Shown: positions 50,389-60,416, numbered from the stretch's first letter. The stretch is DNA of 64,000 nt from Aquipseudomonas alcaligenes MRY13-0052 (GCA_000474255.1 BATO01000013.1:1-64000), one strand, 5' to 3'. Program-made: numbers and translations. Notes: generated by a model from the letters alone, not told the origin.

Positions 50389-53300
50389 TGGGAGGCTCCG
50401 TTGATGCCAGCTGATACAGGCAGCGCTTGCGACCGCATCGATGCGATCTCCTGTTCGATCAGCTCAGGATGAAACTCCCACAGGTCCTCGCGGAATTGAT
50501 CACGCATCGCTTCAGTCACCTCGACGCGATCAACCTGAACGGCATGGCGTACGGGGTCTTTTTGAATCTCGAAGTAGCTGTCAAGGAATGCGTTGAGGAT
50601 GCCGAGGTTTTCTCCTGGACTTGCGAGCAATACCTGCAGACCGAGCTCCTGCAAATACTTCATCGTCGCCACAATGTTTGAGGTGTCCATCTTGTCGAAA
50701 GCTTCGTCCAGCATAATCAGCCTCAAACCGTCGTTCGTACCGTGATCCATGCGATAGGCGGACCACAGGCCGGCACCCGCGATGACATACAGTGGTGCGC
50801 GATGTTCTCCTCCTGATCCAGGTCCGATTCGTTTGCTCAGGTGGCCGATGGTTTTCGTCGTTACGCCATCCGGATCCACCTGCTCAATACGAATATCGAA
50901 TTCATAGAATTCGCGGTAGTCATCCAGAGGGCTCTTGCCGCCAGCATTACCGACAGCGACCTTGTCACGCAGGAGTTCCTCGAATTGAGGAGGGATACCG
51001 CCGGTATCACCAAAGAGCCCGCCATCGACGCCGTAATCGGCCACATTTCTTATGAAATCGAGCAAGGGCTTGAGGTGAGGGCGAACCTTGTACATGAATT
51101 GATAGCGCTCGCCATTTGTGAATGGTGGAGTGCTACGCAGCGCTGCATTAAGCCGCTCGAATGTTTGGCGAAGAAACTCAAGATTGGTGTTCAGGGCAAT
51201 CGCCACATCTCGACGAAAGGTTTCCTGCGAAGCTCTATAGGCCTCTTCGGCATGAGCCTTATGCTCTGGCAATTCGGTGTTTTCCAGCTTCTGGACGTGG
51301 CTGTCGATCCAGATTTTGGCTATGCGCCAATCTTCAAGTTCGCTTTCAGGAAGGGTTTCATGATGCTCCTGCAGGTAGGTCCAGAGGGCATTTCGTGCAG
51401 TGTTAGCCTGCTTCTGTCCATCTTTCTCGCTCTGCTGGAACTGTGTATGGCAGTGGGTGGCCATGGGGCCAGGCGTGTCGAAACGCTCAAGGAGTCTGTC
51501 CCATTCGCTTGCCACAAAGTCGGCATCGTAATCTTCGTGCTGCCGGCATTGCTCCTTGTACTGAATACACTGCTGAAGCAGCACTGTGCTGCTCTGATAG
51601 GTGCTGTCCAACCCTTGGAGCTGGGACTCGCTCATCACGGCTTCTTCAAGTGCCTGTTTCGCCTCAGCTTTCAATCGAACCAGAGCACCTTGTAGCGTGT
51701 TTATGCGTTCACAGATTGCGAGATAATCGGCATCGGCAATATTGGCGACACGTTGATCAGCCAATTCGCTTTGCCGGACAGCTTCGTCGTACGCAGTAGC
51801 CAAATTGAGGATCAACCGGCTGGCCACGGAGCTGGCGAAGCCCTCGGTGCCTTTCACTGCGTGCGTGGTAGCAGCAATTCGATCCTGAATCTGTCGGAGG
51901 TTGAGCGCGGCTTGTGCCATGTCGGCACGAAGCCGCTCAGCTTGCCCTTGGGTGCCGGAGCCGATGCGTAGATTTTGATCATCGAGTCTGAGGCGTTCAA
52001 AGTCCCGTGGGCTGACATACATGCCATCCATCGTGAGCGTGCGATCACTCTGGAGCGCTTCGCTGGTTTCATCCGCGCGCTTCAGATTGCCGAGCTGACT
52101 GCGTAGGTAGGCCACCGCAATCGGGTTTGTACCTTCGATCAGTTCTGCGACCAGGCCATTCTGGTGCATCGAGGGCATTTTCACCTGGGTACTTCGAACA
52201 ATCTTCACTCCGTAAATCGCCCGGCGTCCCTTCAATTCTCGGTAGATGTCAAACGCACGCTGTTCCTGCTCTTGTGGTAGGAGCAGGGCCTCGATGTTTC
52301 TACCCAGATAGGCTTCGATTGCCGGTTGCCAACGAGGATCTGTGACCTTCACTAGATCGCAGACTGGAACGGGATTCAGTCCGTCGTCGAGCAACTCTCT
52401 CAAAAGAGTTTGTACCCCGGGGCTTAACGGAGCTTTGCCTTGTTTGGCCCGCTCCAACGCACTTTCAAGTGCCTGGATTTGTTCGTTGATTTCGCTCGCC
52501 TGATTCGACAGCTCCAACTGAATGGCCTGCAGTGTTGCACTGATCTGGCTCCCTACCGTGGCCATGTCCTGTAACGGCGAGTGCAAGACCTCCGTCACTG
52601 CCAGTCCAGGCGATGAAATGAGGGGTTGGACACGGGCGGATAAAGTCAGCAACTGTTCCTGATACTCTGCCAGATGCGGCAATTGGGCAGCAGTAACAAG
52701 CGCTGCGCAAACTTTCCTGAGTTCTTCTTGAAGCGCCCTAGTACGATTGGTTAACAGATTTCGCGCACTTTCCTGGTTCAGCTGAGCATCTGCATTTTCC
52801 TTGTGCGCAGCATGAAGTTGCTGGCGTGCTGCCAGGTGTTTGAGTTCTTCCTCGGTGGCGCTCAGTGTTGTCTCCAGCCTCTCACTGGCCGCCCTGAGCC
52901 GCTTGGCGGTTTGTTTAGCCGCCTCCAATCTTTCGTGAGCGGTTTCACACGCGAGTTGCGCTTCCTCTTCTGTGGCGATCGCCGCGAGGCCGCGCCATGA
53001 AGCCGCTTGGCGTAATTTGGTCTGTGTTTTGCGATAGCTATCGGCCACCCGTTTACCGTCGGCGATCTTCCTTTCGACCGTCTCGATGAGCTGGCTAAGG
53101 TGCTTGAAGGTATCGACGATGGCTTTGAATTTTTTGATGTTGGTAGGCCTGTTCTCCAGCACGTCGCTGCGAACGATCTGATCCACCGATTTATCGAACT
53201 TCATCCGCAGCGCAAAGCGGAAGGCGCGGATGAAGGCGTCGTAGGACGGTTGGCCGTTTTTACCTCTCAGCGCAAAGAGGATCTGCTTGGTGAAACTGCT

Positions 53301-53834
53301 GGGATCATCGTAGAAGGGGTTTTCCCCGGAGATTTTCGCACGTTCCATTAGACGACTACGAAAACTGCTCCAGGGCAGGGGCGCAGTATCTCCATCCACA
53401 GCCTGCAGGTGGTCGGCCATGGCTAACTCAACGCCGTTGACCACATAACGGCCCACGACCCTTGCATCTTCGCTATCGAGAGAGGCCTCAATGCAGATGC
53501 CGGTGGTGGTCGGTTCGCCTGTATTGAGGTTTCTCCAGGTCAAGGTGATGTAGGTGGTCGCATTGGGGCGTGCGCATTCGGTGATGTCATCCCCATATTG
53601 GCCGAGACAATAGGAGCGCAGGGTGCGCGTCTGTTTGACGCCCGAAGAGTCAGCTTGGGCATTGAAGGCCATCAGGTTTCTGTTCGCACCGAACATGGCA
53701 ATCTGTACGGCGTCTAGGGCTGAGCTTTTCCCACTACCATTGGGGCCGAAAATGCCACTGGTTTCCCCCACGCGGAACTCTTCGTCCTCATACAGCAGAA
53801 ACTGGATCAGCTTGATGCTCTCAAGGCGCTTCAT
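50385..53834 (-). CDS. jetC: Wadjet SMC-like ATPase JetC
   Basis: This 1149-residue protein has Walker A GIFGPNGSGKSSALD at residues 28-42, very long coiled coils, and a C-terminal head with the signature SGGE (RIGPGSGGEHRAPLY) and Walker B LRLIMLDEAFDKMD. JetC is a MukB-like motor that loads on DNA with JetA and JetB and extrudes loops in small circular plasmids. Its start overlaps jetB by 14 bp. Confidence 0.93.
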   Translation of the reverse strand: MKRLESIKLIQFLLYEDEEFRVGETSGIFGPNGSGKSSALDAVQIAMFGANRNLMAFNAQADSSGVKQTRTLRSYCLGQYGDDITECARPNATTYITLTWRNLNTGEPTTTGICIEASLDSEDARVVGRYVVNGVELAMADHLQAVDGDTAPLPWSSFRSRLMERAKISGENPFYDDPSSFTKQILFALRGKNGQPSYDAFIRAFRFALRMKFDKSVDQIVRSDVLENRPTNIKKFKAIVDTFKHLSQLIETVERKIADGKRVADSYRKTQTKLRQAASWRGLAAIATEEEAQLACETAHERLEAAKQTAKRLRAASERLETTLSATEEELKHLAARQQLHAAHKENADAQLNQESARNLLTNRTRALQEELRKVCAALVTAAQLPHLAEYQEQLLTLSARVQPLISSPGLAVTEVLHSPLQDMATVGSQISATLQAIQLELSNQASEINEQIQALESALERAKQGKAPLSPGVQTLLRELLDDGLNPVPVCDLVKVTDPRWQPAIEAYLGRNIEALLLPQEQEQRAFDIYRELKGRRAIYGVKIVRSTQVKMPSMHQNGLVAELIEGTNPIAVAYLRSQLGNLKRADETSEALQSDRTLTMDGMYVSPRDFERLRLDDQNLRIGSGTQGQAERLRADMAQAALNLRQIQDRIAATTHAVKGTEGFASSVASRLILNLATAYDEAVRQSELADQRVANIADADYLAICERINTLQGALVRLKAEAKQALEEAVMSESQLQGLDSTYQSSTVLLQQCIQYKEQCRQHEDYDADFVASEWDRLLERFDTPGPMATHCHTQFQQSEKDGQKQANTARNALWTYLQEHHETLPESELEDWRIAKIWIDSHVQKLENTELPEHKAHAEEAYRASQETFRRDVAIALNTNLEFLRQTFERLNAALRSTPPFTNGERYQFMYKVRPHLKPLLDFIRNVADYGVDGGLFGDTGGIPPQFEELLRDKVAVGNAGGKSPLDDYREFYEFDIRIEQVDPDGVTTKTIGHLSKRIGPGSGGEHRAPLYVIAGAGLWSAYRMDHGTNDGLRLIMLDEAFDKMDTSNIVATMKYLQELGLQVLLASPGENLGILNAFLDSYFEIQKDPVRHAVQVDRVEVTEAMRDQFREDLWEFHPELIEQEIASMRSQALPVSAGINGASQ

Positions 53835-54504
53835 TGGCAGTGTCCTGATCTGTTTGGTCTGAGTGGTTGTCGTCAGCTGACGAGGCGGTAGCGCTTGCCG
53901 AGGTTCCCCAAAGCGCGAGTTGCTGCAAAGTGGACTCCCCGAGAATGACGCGGATTGCCGGGCGAATAGCGATGCCGCCATCCTCTGAATCAATGTGGAG
54001 GCCGGCGAGGTGGCTGTCAGTGGCCTCCAGCCGCCGTACGATGCCCCAGCGGCGAGCGGTACGGATGAGAGACTCAAGTTCCCCTTTGGGTGGGAGCTCG
54101 CGGCCGGTCATCAAGCGATATTTTTCCTGTAGCTCGATGAAGTCGCAGATGATTTCTCCGCTTTCATCCGCAATCTCGCCGGCCCGCATGCCTTCCTCGT
54201 AAAGCCCACGCAGCACCAGGGCGAACAACGTCTGCGGCACCGTTGCCGAAGTAGGGCTAGGATGCTGCGGGATCGCATAGGCGAACATCAGCTGACGATC
54301 TACACCGACGGTGATTCCCAGGGGAGCCAGGACCTTGGTGATGTGCCGCTCGTATTGCTCGATGATCCCGAAGGCTTTTCGACTTTTAAGGTCCGCGTGA
54401 TAGATCACCTGCTCCGCCACCAGTCGGTAGGCTGCTGCGGCGAAGTCATCCTCTTCGTAATATCCGTTTGAGCTGCTCGCCAGATCCTGCCAGTAGCTGT
54501 TCAT
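53821..54504 (-). CDS. jetB: Wadjet accessory subunit JetB (DUF4194)
   Basis: This 227-residue protein matches the DUF4194 (MukE-like) pattern, with YYEEDDFAAAAYRLVAEQVIYH near residue 16, LFALVLRGLYEEGMRAGE and LESLIRTARRWGIVRRLE. It bridges JetC and the kleisin JetA. It overlaps jetA by 4 bp and jetC by 14 bp. Confidence 0.88.
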   Translation of the reverse strand: MNSYWQDLASSSNGYYEEDDFAAAAYRLVAEQVIYHADLKSRKAFGIIEQYERHITKVLAPLGITVGVDRQLMFAYAIPQHPSPTSATVPQTLFALVLRGLYEEGMRAGEIADESGEIICDFIELQEKYRLMTGRELPPKGELESLIRTARRWGIVRRLEATDSHLAGLHIDSEDGGIAIRPAIRVILGESTLQQLALWGTSASATASSADDNHSDQTDQDTANEAP

Positions 54505-55994
54505 GGCTCATCCTTCTTCTGGACTGGGGTGGGTTTGCGCAGGCGAATTTCAAAAGACTGGGCCAAGAGGTACGGGTGCTGGCTGGAACCGTCTTCGTCG
54601 TGGACCACATCGAGCCCAGGGATCTGTCGGCGAGCCTGCATGACGGATGAGGCGATGCCTGACTTCAACGCTGTGGCCAGGCTGTTGAAGCTCTGGTAGA
54701 CGCGCAGGTTTTCGATGCTCTCTACGGGCAGATCATGGCTGCTGACCTTGTCTTGTGAGCCAAGGGCTGATTTGGCGTAAGCCCGCAGTTTTGCCGGGGT
54801 GATGCGTCTGCGTTCCTGTGCACGCCGTACCAGATTGCCAACGGCACGGGTATGTTCAGAGAGCACTGCCTGGCGGAGTGCAGAAGGAGGCTGGCGTTGT
54901 GTTTCCTTGCGCGGTGGCGCCAGCCTGGAAGCGGACATCAATCCATCAGGCGCGAAAACCTGAGGCCAGGTTTCCGGAGGCCCCTCAAAACCGCCCTCCA
55001 AGCCGCTAGTGAGCAGGCCATCGATGGCATTGCGCAGCAGATCGTCAATCGGGCGTATCGACTGCAGTCGATACTGCAAAACGATCAACGCTCGTTTGTT
55101 AGCACTTCTGACCTCATCGTCCAACCGCTCCAGGTATTCCTCAACCCGGTTAAGGTCCTCCAAGCGCCGGAGGTCTCGCTCAAATGTCGCATCTGCCTTG
55201 GCTTGATCTCCGTTGGCCAGACGGGTGGTGTACCACTCCATGAGTCGGGCACGATGTTGTGGTTGCGAGGAAAGCTCCTCTACCGCCTGCAGAATTTGTG
55301 GGCGTTTGGATAGTGGATGCTCTTGGGTACGTAATTCCTTGTAGTCCCCAATGAACATATTGACCACGTAGCTATGAAAGAACTGCCGCGCGTACTCGGC
55401 GGTGGTTTCCTGGGTGGCGATCGACGCCATCAGGTCTCGCACATTGGTGCCGGTGGTCCGGATGTAGATCAGCAGATTCCGACATTGCTCAGCCGCTTCG
55501 CGAAAGAGATCGCCCCCCCCATTCTCCCGCAAGACCTTGGTAATCAATGCATCAATGGAACTGATCTTCCCGGACACGAAAACGGGATCTTTCTCGGCGT
55601 AATCGATGAGCAGATTGAGCATCTGGCTGACGGGAGGCGCCATCGATACGGTTTGCGCTAGTCCGTACTTTTCCGCACGAAACCAGCCTGCTTGCAAAAG
55701 GCGGCGGAAGTAGTTGGAAGCTCGCTGGTCCACGCTCAGGTCAGGGTCTTCGCCTTCCTCAGGCTGCCACTTCGGCGCAAAACGGATGTGGTCCTCGATG
55801 TCCTGAAGTATCTCGCGTTGGACGAAGCCATGACTGGGCGGAAGCGGAGCATCGGGACCAAATCGGCGGCGGTACAGGTGACAGAGCAGCGCCCAGAACT
55901 CATGCCGGTTGGGGGAGGCTAGTGGACTGAATAGCCGATCCGGAATTCTTTCGAACAGTTTTGATCCAACACCTCCTATACCGTGAACAGCCAT
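54501..55994 (-). CDS. jetA: Wadjet kleisin subunit JetA
   Basis: This 497-residue protein has the JetA pattern. LFERIPDRLFSPLASPNRHE lies near the N-terminus, RASNYFRRLLQAGWFRAEKY follows, and a long helical middle (about residues 240-310) contains RRLEDLNRVEEYLERLDDEV. It is the kleisin-like core of the Wadjet plasmid-defence complex. The ATG at 55994 lies inside the end of the WYL gene. A shorter form starting nearer LFERIPDRLF is possible because AGGAGGT lies just upstream of that point. Confidence 0.88.
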   Translation of the reverse strand: MAVHGIGGVGSKLFERIPDRLFSPLASPNRHEFWALLCHLYRRRFGPDAPLPPSHGFVQREILQDIEDHIRFAPKWQPEEGEDPDLSVDQRASNYFRRLLQAGWFRAEKYGLAQTVSMAPPVSQMLNLLIDYAEKDPVFVSGKISSIDALITKVLRENGGGDLFREAAEQCRNLLIYIRTTGTNVRDLMASIATQETTAEYARQFFHSYVVNMFIGDYKELRTQEHPLSKRPQILQAVEELSSQPQHRARLMEWYTTRLANGDQAKADATFERDLRRLEDLNRVEEYLERLDDEVRSANKRALIVLQYRLQSIRPIDDLLRNAIDGLLTSGLEGGFEGPPETWPQVFAPDGLMSASRLAPPRKETQRQPPSALRQAVLSEHTRAVGNLVRRAQERRRITPAKLRAYAKSALGSQDKVSSHDLPVESIENLRVYQSFNSLATALKSGIASSVMQARRQIPGLDVVHDEDGSSQHPYLLAQSFEIRLRKPTPVQKKDEP

Positions 55995-56812
55995 GGTCGT
56001 AGCTCCTCCATGTTCTCCACCGCCAACTGGTACTCGGGAGGCAGCTGCTTGGAAGGATCGGTGGCCGCCCGCAAGTCCTGAATGAAATACGCCACCATGG
56101 CTGCGCGGCAGCGCTCAACTCGGGCGGCGGTACTTGAGAAATATTCAAAACGAATCATGTCCTGCTGATCCTGATTCAACGCTGGATGAGCAACCAAGCG
56201 GACGTCGAGAAAGGTGCGCCAGGAAAAGTCTTCATCTGCGGATCGCTCACTAGGCTTGCTCAGCAAACAGGGAGAATCGATCCGTCCCAGGGCAAAGTCG
56301 CGAAAATCCTGCCGTGTTGCACAGAATGCGCGGACATGCCAGCGGCGGCCTGCGCGTATCACGCTGTGCGGTGAAATCACGCGCGGATGCGGCTTGGGGT
56401 TGCCCATGGATCGGTAATTGATCTGCAACTGCTGGGACAGCTCGATAGCTTCGGTGATCTGGGCAAAGATGCGCGGCGGTGGCACGGACAGGTCGGGAAA
56501 GGCATTCCAGAGTGTTCGTTCGTCAGACGACTCGCCTTTCGCGTGCGTGATGCCGACCAGTGACAAATACTGGCCCAGCGACGCGGCTGCCTCAAATTTG
56601 CTGCGGTAGACCGCTGGAGTGGCTCTGTAGCTACGTGAAATGGCATCCCACTCCATCCAGTCGGGGTGTGCATGATGAAACTCACTGATCAGTTGGCTGA
56701 CGCGGGTGACTTTCATGCCTAGCAATTCACGCAGACGGGCGTTGCCGAGCCGACCTCCCCAGAGAAGTAGGGTCTTGAGTAGCTCGGCGCGCGCTAGAGG
56801 TTCTTTGATCAT
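55976..56812 (-). CDS. WYL-domain transcriptional regulator of the defence operon
   Basis: This 278-residue protein has an N-terminal winged-helix part (ARLRELLGMKVTRVSQLISEF split here, residues 20-50). A WYL-type sensor domain follows (VISPHSVIRAGRRWHVRAFC near 150) and then a C-terminal WCX-like part. Such BrxR/CapW-like repressors often sit upstream of phage-defence genes. Its stop overlaps jetA by 19 bp. Two palindromes at 56870-56900 lie 57-88 bp upstream of its start and are likely operators. Confidence 0.88.
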   Translation of the reverse strand: MIKEPLARAELLKTLLLWGGRLGNARLRELLGMKVTRVSQLISEFHHAHPDWMEWDAISRSYRATPAVYRSKFEAAASLGQYLSLVGITHAKGESSDERTLWNAFPDLSVPPPRIFAQITEAIELSQQLQINYRSMGNPKPHPRVISPHSVIRAGRRWHVRAFCATRQDFRDFALGRIDSPCLLSKPSERSADEDFSWRTFLDVRLVAHPALNQDQQDMIRFEYFSSTAARVERCRAAMVAYFIQDLRAATDPSKQLPPEYQLAVENMEELRPWLFTV

Positions 56813-56869
56813 CGAAATGCTTTGTGCCTCTGGTTCCGCAATTAAGTGGGGGCTTTCAGAAACTGTAGC

Positions 56870-56900
56870 TTACATAAAATGTAAATTACAAAAAATGTAA
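56870..56900. promoter_or_regulatory. Two tandem palindromes upstream of the WYL gene
   Basis: TTACATAAAATGTAA (56870-56884) and TTACAAAAAATGTAA (56886-56900) are palindromes with centres 16 bp apart, in promoter position for the WYL-jetABCD operon. The outer ends CTTACAT and ATGTAAG also pair. They are the best candidate binding sites for the WYL protein. Confidence 0.65.
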
Positions 56901-56987
56901 GATAAATCCTGCATGTGCCGTCCAGGTCGAGGATGGGGCAGCGATGGCCTGAAAGGCTGGATTTCAAGGAAGGGCGCGGAATTCTTA

Positions 56988-58100
56988 TTACTCACTGGAG
57001 GGTGCGCTTGCATCCACTGCTATAGGACGGGCAGGGGCAAGTAGATTCGTTGCACGACTACCTAGCAGGCTGCCGGCCTGAAAATATCCCATCACCGTGG
57101 GTACCGAGCGATGTTCGGTCATGGCCATCACCTCGCCCAAAGGCACGCCCTGACGGCCGGCCTCGCTAACAAACCCGGACCTGAGGCTGTGCGCCGCCCA
57201 GTCGCCCTCGAGCCCGGCCAGTTTGGCCCGGCGCTGCACGATGCGCGCGACCTGGTCGCTGGACAAGCCTGACGCCCCGACCCGGCCGCCGCGGTAGACC
57301 CGTCGAAACAGCGGCCCCGTAGAGGCCGGCGCCACCTCCAGCCAGGCAGCTAGCGCCTGTGCCGCGGAGCCGCGCAGCGGCTTTTCCCGGCGCGCGCCTT
57401 TTGTCTCGGTTTTGGTGGCGCCCAGAGCGTAGAGCCAGGTGTCTGCATCCAACTGACGCACATCACCGATCTGCAGGCCGACGACTTCCGAACGCCGGCG
57501 CCCGCCACCGCTCCAGGCGAGGAGGAGGAGGGCGCGATCGCGCAGCCCTCGCACGCCATCCGTGCAGGTGACCAACATCGCCTCTAGCGGCTCGCGCATT
57601 GCTGCGGTTTTCTTGCGTACAGACACTCCCTGCCGGACCTGGGCCTTGCGCGCCTCGCGCAGCAGCGTTTTCACAGACGCCGTTTCGGTTGGGCTCGGCC
57701 AGTTCTTCAGGTCATGCCACTTGGCGAGCACCGCCAGGCGATGGCGTACCGTGTTGTAACTCAGGGCACCGAGTTTGGCTTTGACGCCTGCGTCGACCAG
57801 CGCGGCATCTAGCACCGGCGGCAGTAGGTGAGTCCAGTCTCCGTCTGCCGGGCGCGCAAGATGATCAACGATGAACTGCACCGCCACCGAGTCGGCCAGC
57901 GGTCCCGCCTCCAACGTATAGCCATAGCGCAGTTGCAGCCAGCCGGCCCAGTAGGCGAGGGCGCTGCGGTAACTGCGCACGGTATTGGCGGCGGTGCCGG
58001 CGGCGACGAACGCTGTGGCGGCGGCACGGGCCTCGGCATTGAGGTGATCGACGGCCAGCAGGCTGCTGTCGCTGAAAGGTAGCAGTGGCGTATTATTCAT
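56988..58100 (-). CDS. Tyrosine recombinase/integrase
   Basis: This 370-residue protein has an N-terminal SAM-like core-binding part (TVRSYRSALAYWAGWLQLRYG) and a catalytic domain with Arg in GGGRRRSEVVGLQ, HSLRSGF (His and Arg) and TEHRSVPTVMGYFQ, which provides the His and the nucleophilic Tyr. It catalyses site-specific recombination. It is divergent from a KfrA-like gene with an operator between them. It may mobilise part of the defence island independently of the tni genes. Confidence 0.92.
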   Translation of the reverse strand: MNNTPLLPFSDSSLLAVDHLNAEARAAATAFVAAGTAANTVRSYRSALAYWAGWLQLRYGYTLEAGPLADSVAVQFIVDHLARPADGDWTHLLPPVLDAALVDAGVKAKLGALSYNTVRHRLAVLAKWHDLKNWPSPTETASVKTLLREARKAQVRQGVSVRKKTAAMREPLEAMLVTCTDGVRGLRDRALLLLAWSGGGRRRSEVVGLQIGDVRQLDADTWLYALGATKTETKGARREKPLRGSAAQALAAWLEVAPASTGPLFRRVYRGGRVGASGLSSDQVARIVQRRAKLAGLEGDWAAHSLRSGFVSEAGRQGVPLGEVMAMTEHRSVPTVMGYFQAGSLLGSRATNLLAPARPIAVDASAPSSE

Positions 58101-58135
58101 TACGTTCTACGTATTAAATATAAGTTTCAATTAAA

Positions 58136-58168
58136 TTAGGTCGGATAACATTCGTTTATCAGACCTAA
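58136..58168. promoter_or_regulatory. Inverted repeat in the integrase/KfrA divergent promoter
   Basis: TTAGGTCGGATAA (58136-58148) and TTATCAGACCTAA (58156-58168) are inverted copies with one mismatch and a 7-bp spacer. The right arm ends 18 bp before the KfrA-like start. A dimeric DNA-binding protein such as the KfrA-like product is the likely ligand. Confidence 0.65.
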
Positions 58169-58186
58169 TATAGCGAGGAGCTGGCG

Positions 58187-59152
58187 ATGGCGGTAGGCGT
58201 ACCGGAACAGGAGGTATTTGCTGCGGCGGACGCTGTATTGGAACGCGGCGAACGGCCCACCGTGGAACGGGTGCGCCTGGAGCTCGGTCGCGGCAGTCCG
58301 GCGCGCGTTGGGGCCTTGCTCGACCAATGGTGGGAGCAGTTGGCGCAGCGTCTGCGCGGCGAAACCCGGCTGCCTGGGCTGCCGAGAGAAGTGGCACAAG
58401 CCTTTATCGAGGTATGGCAGCAGGCGACCACGCTGGCTCAGAGTGTGGCCGAGCAGTCACTGGCGGTTCAGCGGCAAGTGTTGACAGAGGAGCGCGAGCA
58501 ACTGGCTGTGCAAGAAGCACGAGCGCGGCTTGAGGTCGCCCAAGCGCGTCAACAGGCCGCCGTGGCCGTGGCTGCGAGCCAGGTCGCTGAAACTCGGCTG
58601 GCTGACCTAGAACAGCTGCTGGCAGAGCGCCAAGCCCAGATCGAGGATCTGCGCGAGCAACGCAGGGAGCTGCTAGAGCAGCGCGATGAGGCGCGCGAAC
58701 ACTTAAGCGAGGTGCACGAGCAGCTGCAAGGCAGCCGGCAGCAAGCCGAGCAAGCACGCGAAGAGCAGCAGCGCTACATCCGCAGTATCGAGGATCGAGC
58801 CAACCGCGAGATTGATCGGGCTCGCGAGGAAAGTAAGACCTTGGGCGTCCAACTCAAGGAGACCCGAGGACGCCTGACATCCGCGCAACTTGCTTTGCAG
58901 AACCATCAGGTAACGATTACTGAAACACGTGCGCTGGTGCGTGAAGAGCGTGCCCAGGCGCAACTGCTGACTTCGCAGCTGGGGCAGGCACGTCAAGAGG
59001 CTACCGAGGCTGAAGAACAGCTCCGAGGATTGCAACTCGCTTTCAACGCTATGCAGACTGATTTAGTAGAGGCCCGCGAACGTGCGATAGCCGCCGAAGC
59101 CCGAACGGATGCCTTGACCTTAAGGTTCAGTCGATCAACAAAAAAGGTGTAA
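58187..59152 (+). CDS. KfrA-like DNA-binding protein with long coiled coil
   Basis: This 321-residue protein has a KfrA-type N-terminal DNA-binding domain (EVFAAADAVLERGERPTVER, then LGRGSPARVGALLDQWWEQL, about residues 8-50). Residues 60-310 are a near-continuous coiled coil rich in Gln, Arg and Glu. KfrA proteins are plasmid-type repressors and segregation-related proteins. GAGGAG precedes the ATG. It is divergent from the integrase and is followed by the MBL-fold gene. Confidence 0.85.
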   Translation: MAVGVPEQEVFAAADAVLERGERPTVERVRLELGRGSPARVGALLDQWWEQLAQRLRGETRLPGLPREVAQAFIEVWQQATTLAQSVAEQSLAVQRQVLTEEREQLAVQEARARLEVAQARQQAAVAVAASQVAETRLADLEQLLAERQAQIEDLREQRRELLEQRDEAREHLSEVHEQLQGSRQQAEQAREEQQRYIRSIEDRANREIDRAREESKTLGVQLKETRGRLTSAQLALQNHQVTITETRALVREERAQAQLLTSQLGQARQEATEAEEQLRGLQLAFNAMQTDLVEARERAIAAEARTDALTLRFSRSTKKV

Positions 59153-59228
59153 GTGGGTCGACTCGTGTTCGCGAATAATGCATACATGCTATGCCGTCGC
59201 GCATCTCTAATCTTGTCAATGCCGCCAT

Positions 59229-60416
59229 ATGCTTAAACTGAAGATGTACCCTGCCAAGAATGGCGATGCCTTTTTGATCAATGCCAATGGCCAGTACGTA
59301 TTGATTGATGCTGGCTACGCCAGCACGTACACGACATACCTCGCTGGGGCGTTGTCTGAGCTGGCAGAGCGCGATGAGTCTCTAAGACTGGTGGTGTGTA
59401 CCCACATCGACGCAGATCATATCGGTGGCCTGCTGGCCTTGTTTAACGACAACGGTGATACCGCGCGCCGTCGGATCGAGATTGACGCAGTCTGGCATAA
59501 TAGTCTGCGCTCATTGCCCTACACGGCCGACGGCCCTTGTGTAGGCGATCATGCGGGCGTGCTGGAGGCCATCAAGCGCCGCGGCTTCCCTGTGCCGCCA
59601 TCGCTTGCTCCCAATCCGATTGGGGCAGGGCAAGGGAGCTCCCTGGCCCAGCTCTTAAGGTCCAAGGGTTATCACTGGAATCATGGCGACGGCTCTCGTT
59701 CGATCGATAACCGCAGTGCTCCTTACACCTTATCTAACCAGGTGCAGATAGAGATACTTGGACCCGCCCTCGAACGATTGGAGGCACTGCGAACGCTGTG
59801 GCTGAAGGAGATGCGCCGGCTTGGCTACCGAGGTAAGCCACTCAGCAGCGACCTGATCGACGATGCATACGAGATGTGGTGCAGCCATTCGGCGCAGCAA
59901 TCCAGTACACCTAGCGTTCGCCCCATTGCTGCGCGCCGCGAGCGAACCCTTGCCGAAATATATACGCCAGATACTTCGGTGGCCAATGGCAGCTCCATTG
60001 CCTTGGTACTCACCTCCGGTCTGGCTCGCGTGCTGCTGTTGGGCGACGCTTGGGCGGAAGATATTCTTGGCGAATTGAAACGGCGCCACCCAGACGTCCA
60101 GCAGTTGATGTTCAGTGCCATCAAAATCTCCCATCACGGGAGCCTCTGCAACACCAGTCCGGAGCTGCTTGCACTGGTCGATGCGCCTTGCTACCTAATT
60201 TCCACCGACGGCGGAAGGCACAGCCATCCAGACTTTGAAGTCTTGGCAGCGATCGTTGATCGACCAGCGACCTATGAGCGCAAGATCTATTTCAACTATG
60301 AAACCGCAGCCTCACAACGGCTACGGACCTATTCATCAAAAGCCGGAGCGCACTTCAGCGTTCACGTCGTCCAGGATGAATGGATTCAACTAGGAGACGT
60401 CAGCTGTGGCGGATGA
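59229..60416 (+). CDS. MBL-fold metallohydrolase, ComEC-like, AVAST-associated
   Basis: This 395-residue protein has the metallo-beta-lactamase motif VVCTHIDADHIGGLLALF, with His59, Asp61, Asp63 and His64 as zinc ligands. A later ALVLTSGLARVLLLGDAW and IKISHHGSL supply further ligands. Its ComEC-like form is the partner seen in type I AVAST (Avs1) defence loci. It lies immediately before the protease-STAND gene and overlaps it by 11 bp. Confidence 0.85.
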   Translation: MLKLKMYPAKNGDAFLINANGQYVLIDAGYASTYTTYLAGALSELAERDESLRLVVCTHIDADHIGGLLALFNDNGDTARRRIEIDAVWHNSLRSLPYTADGPCVGDHAGVLEAIKRRGFPVPPSLAPNPIGAGQGSSLAQLLRSKGYHWNHGDGSRSIDNRSAPYTLSNQVQIEILGPALERLEALRTLWLKEMRRLGYRGKPLSSDLIDDAYEMWCSHSAQQSSTPSVRPIAARRERTLAEIYTPDTSVANGSSIALVLTSGLARVLLLGDAWAEDILGELKRRHPDVQQLMFSAIKISHHGSLCNTSPELLALVDAPCYLISTDGGRHSHPDFEVLAAIVDRPATYERKIYFNYETAASQRLRTYSSKAGAHFSVHVVQDEWIQLGDVSCGG

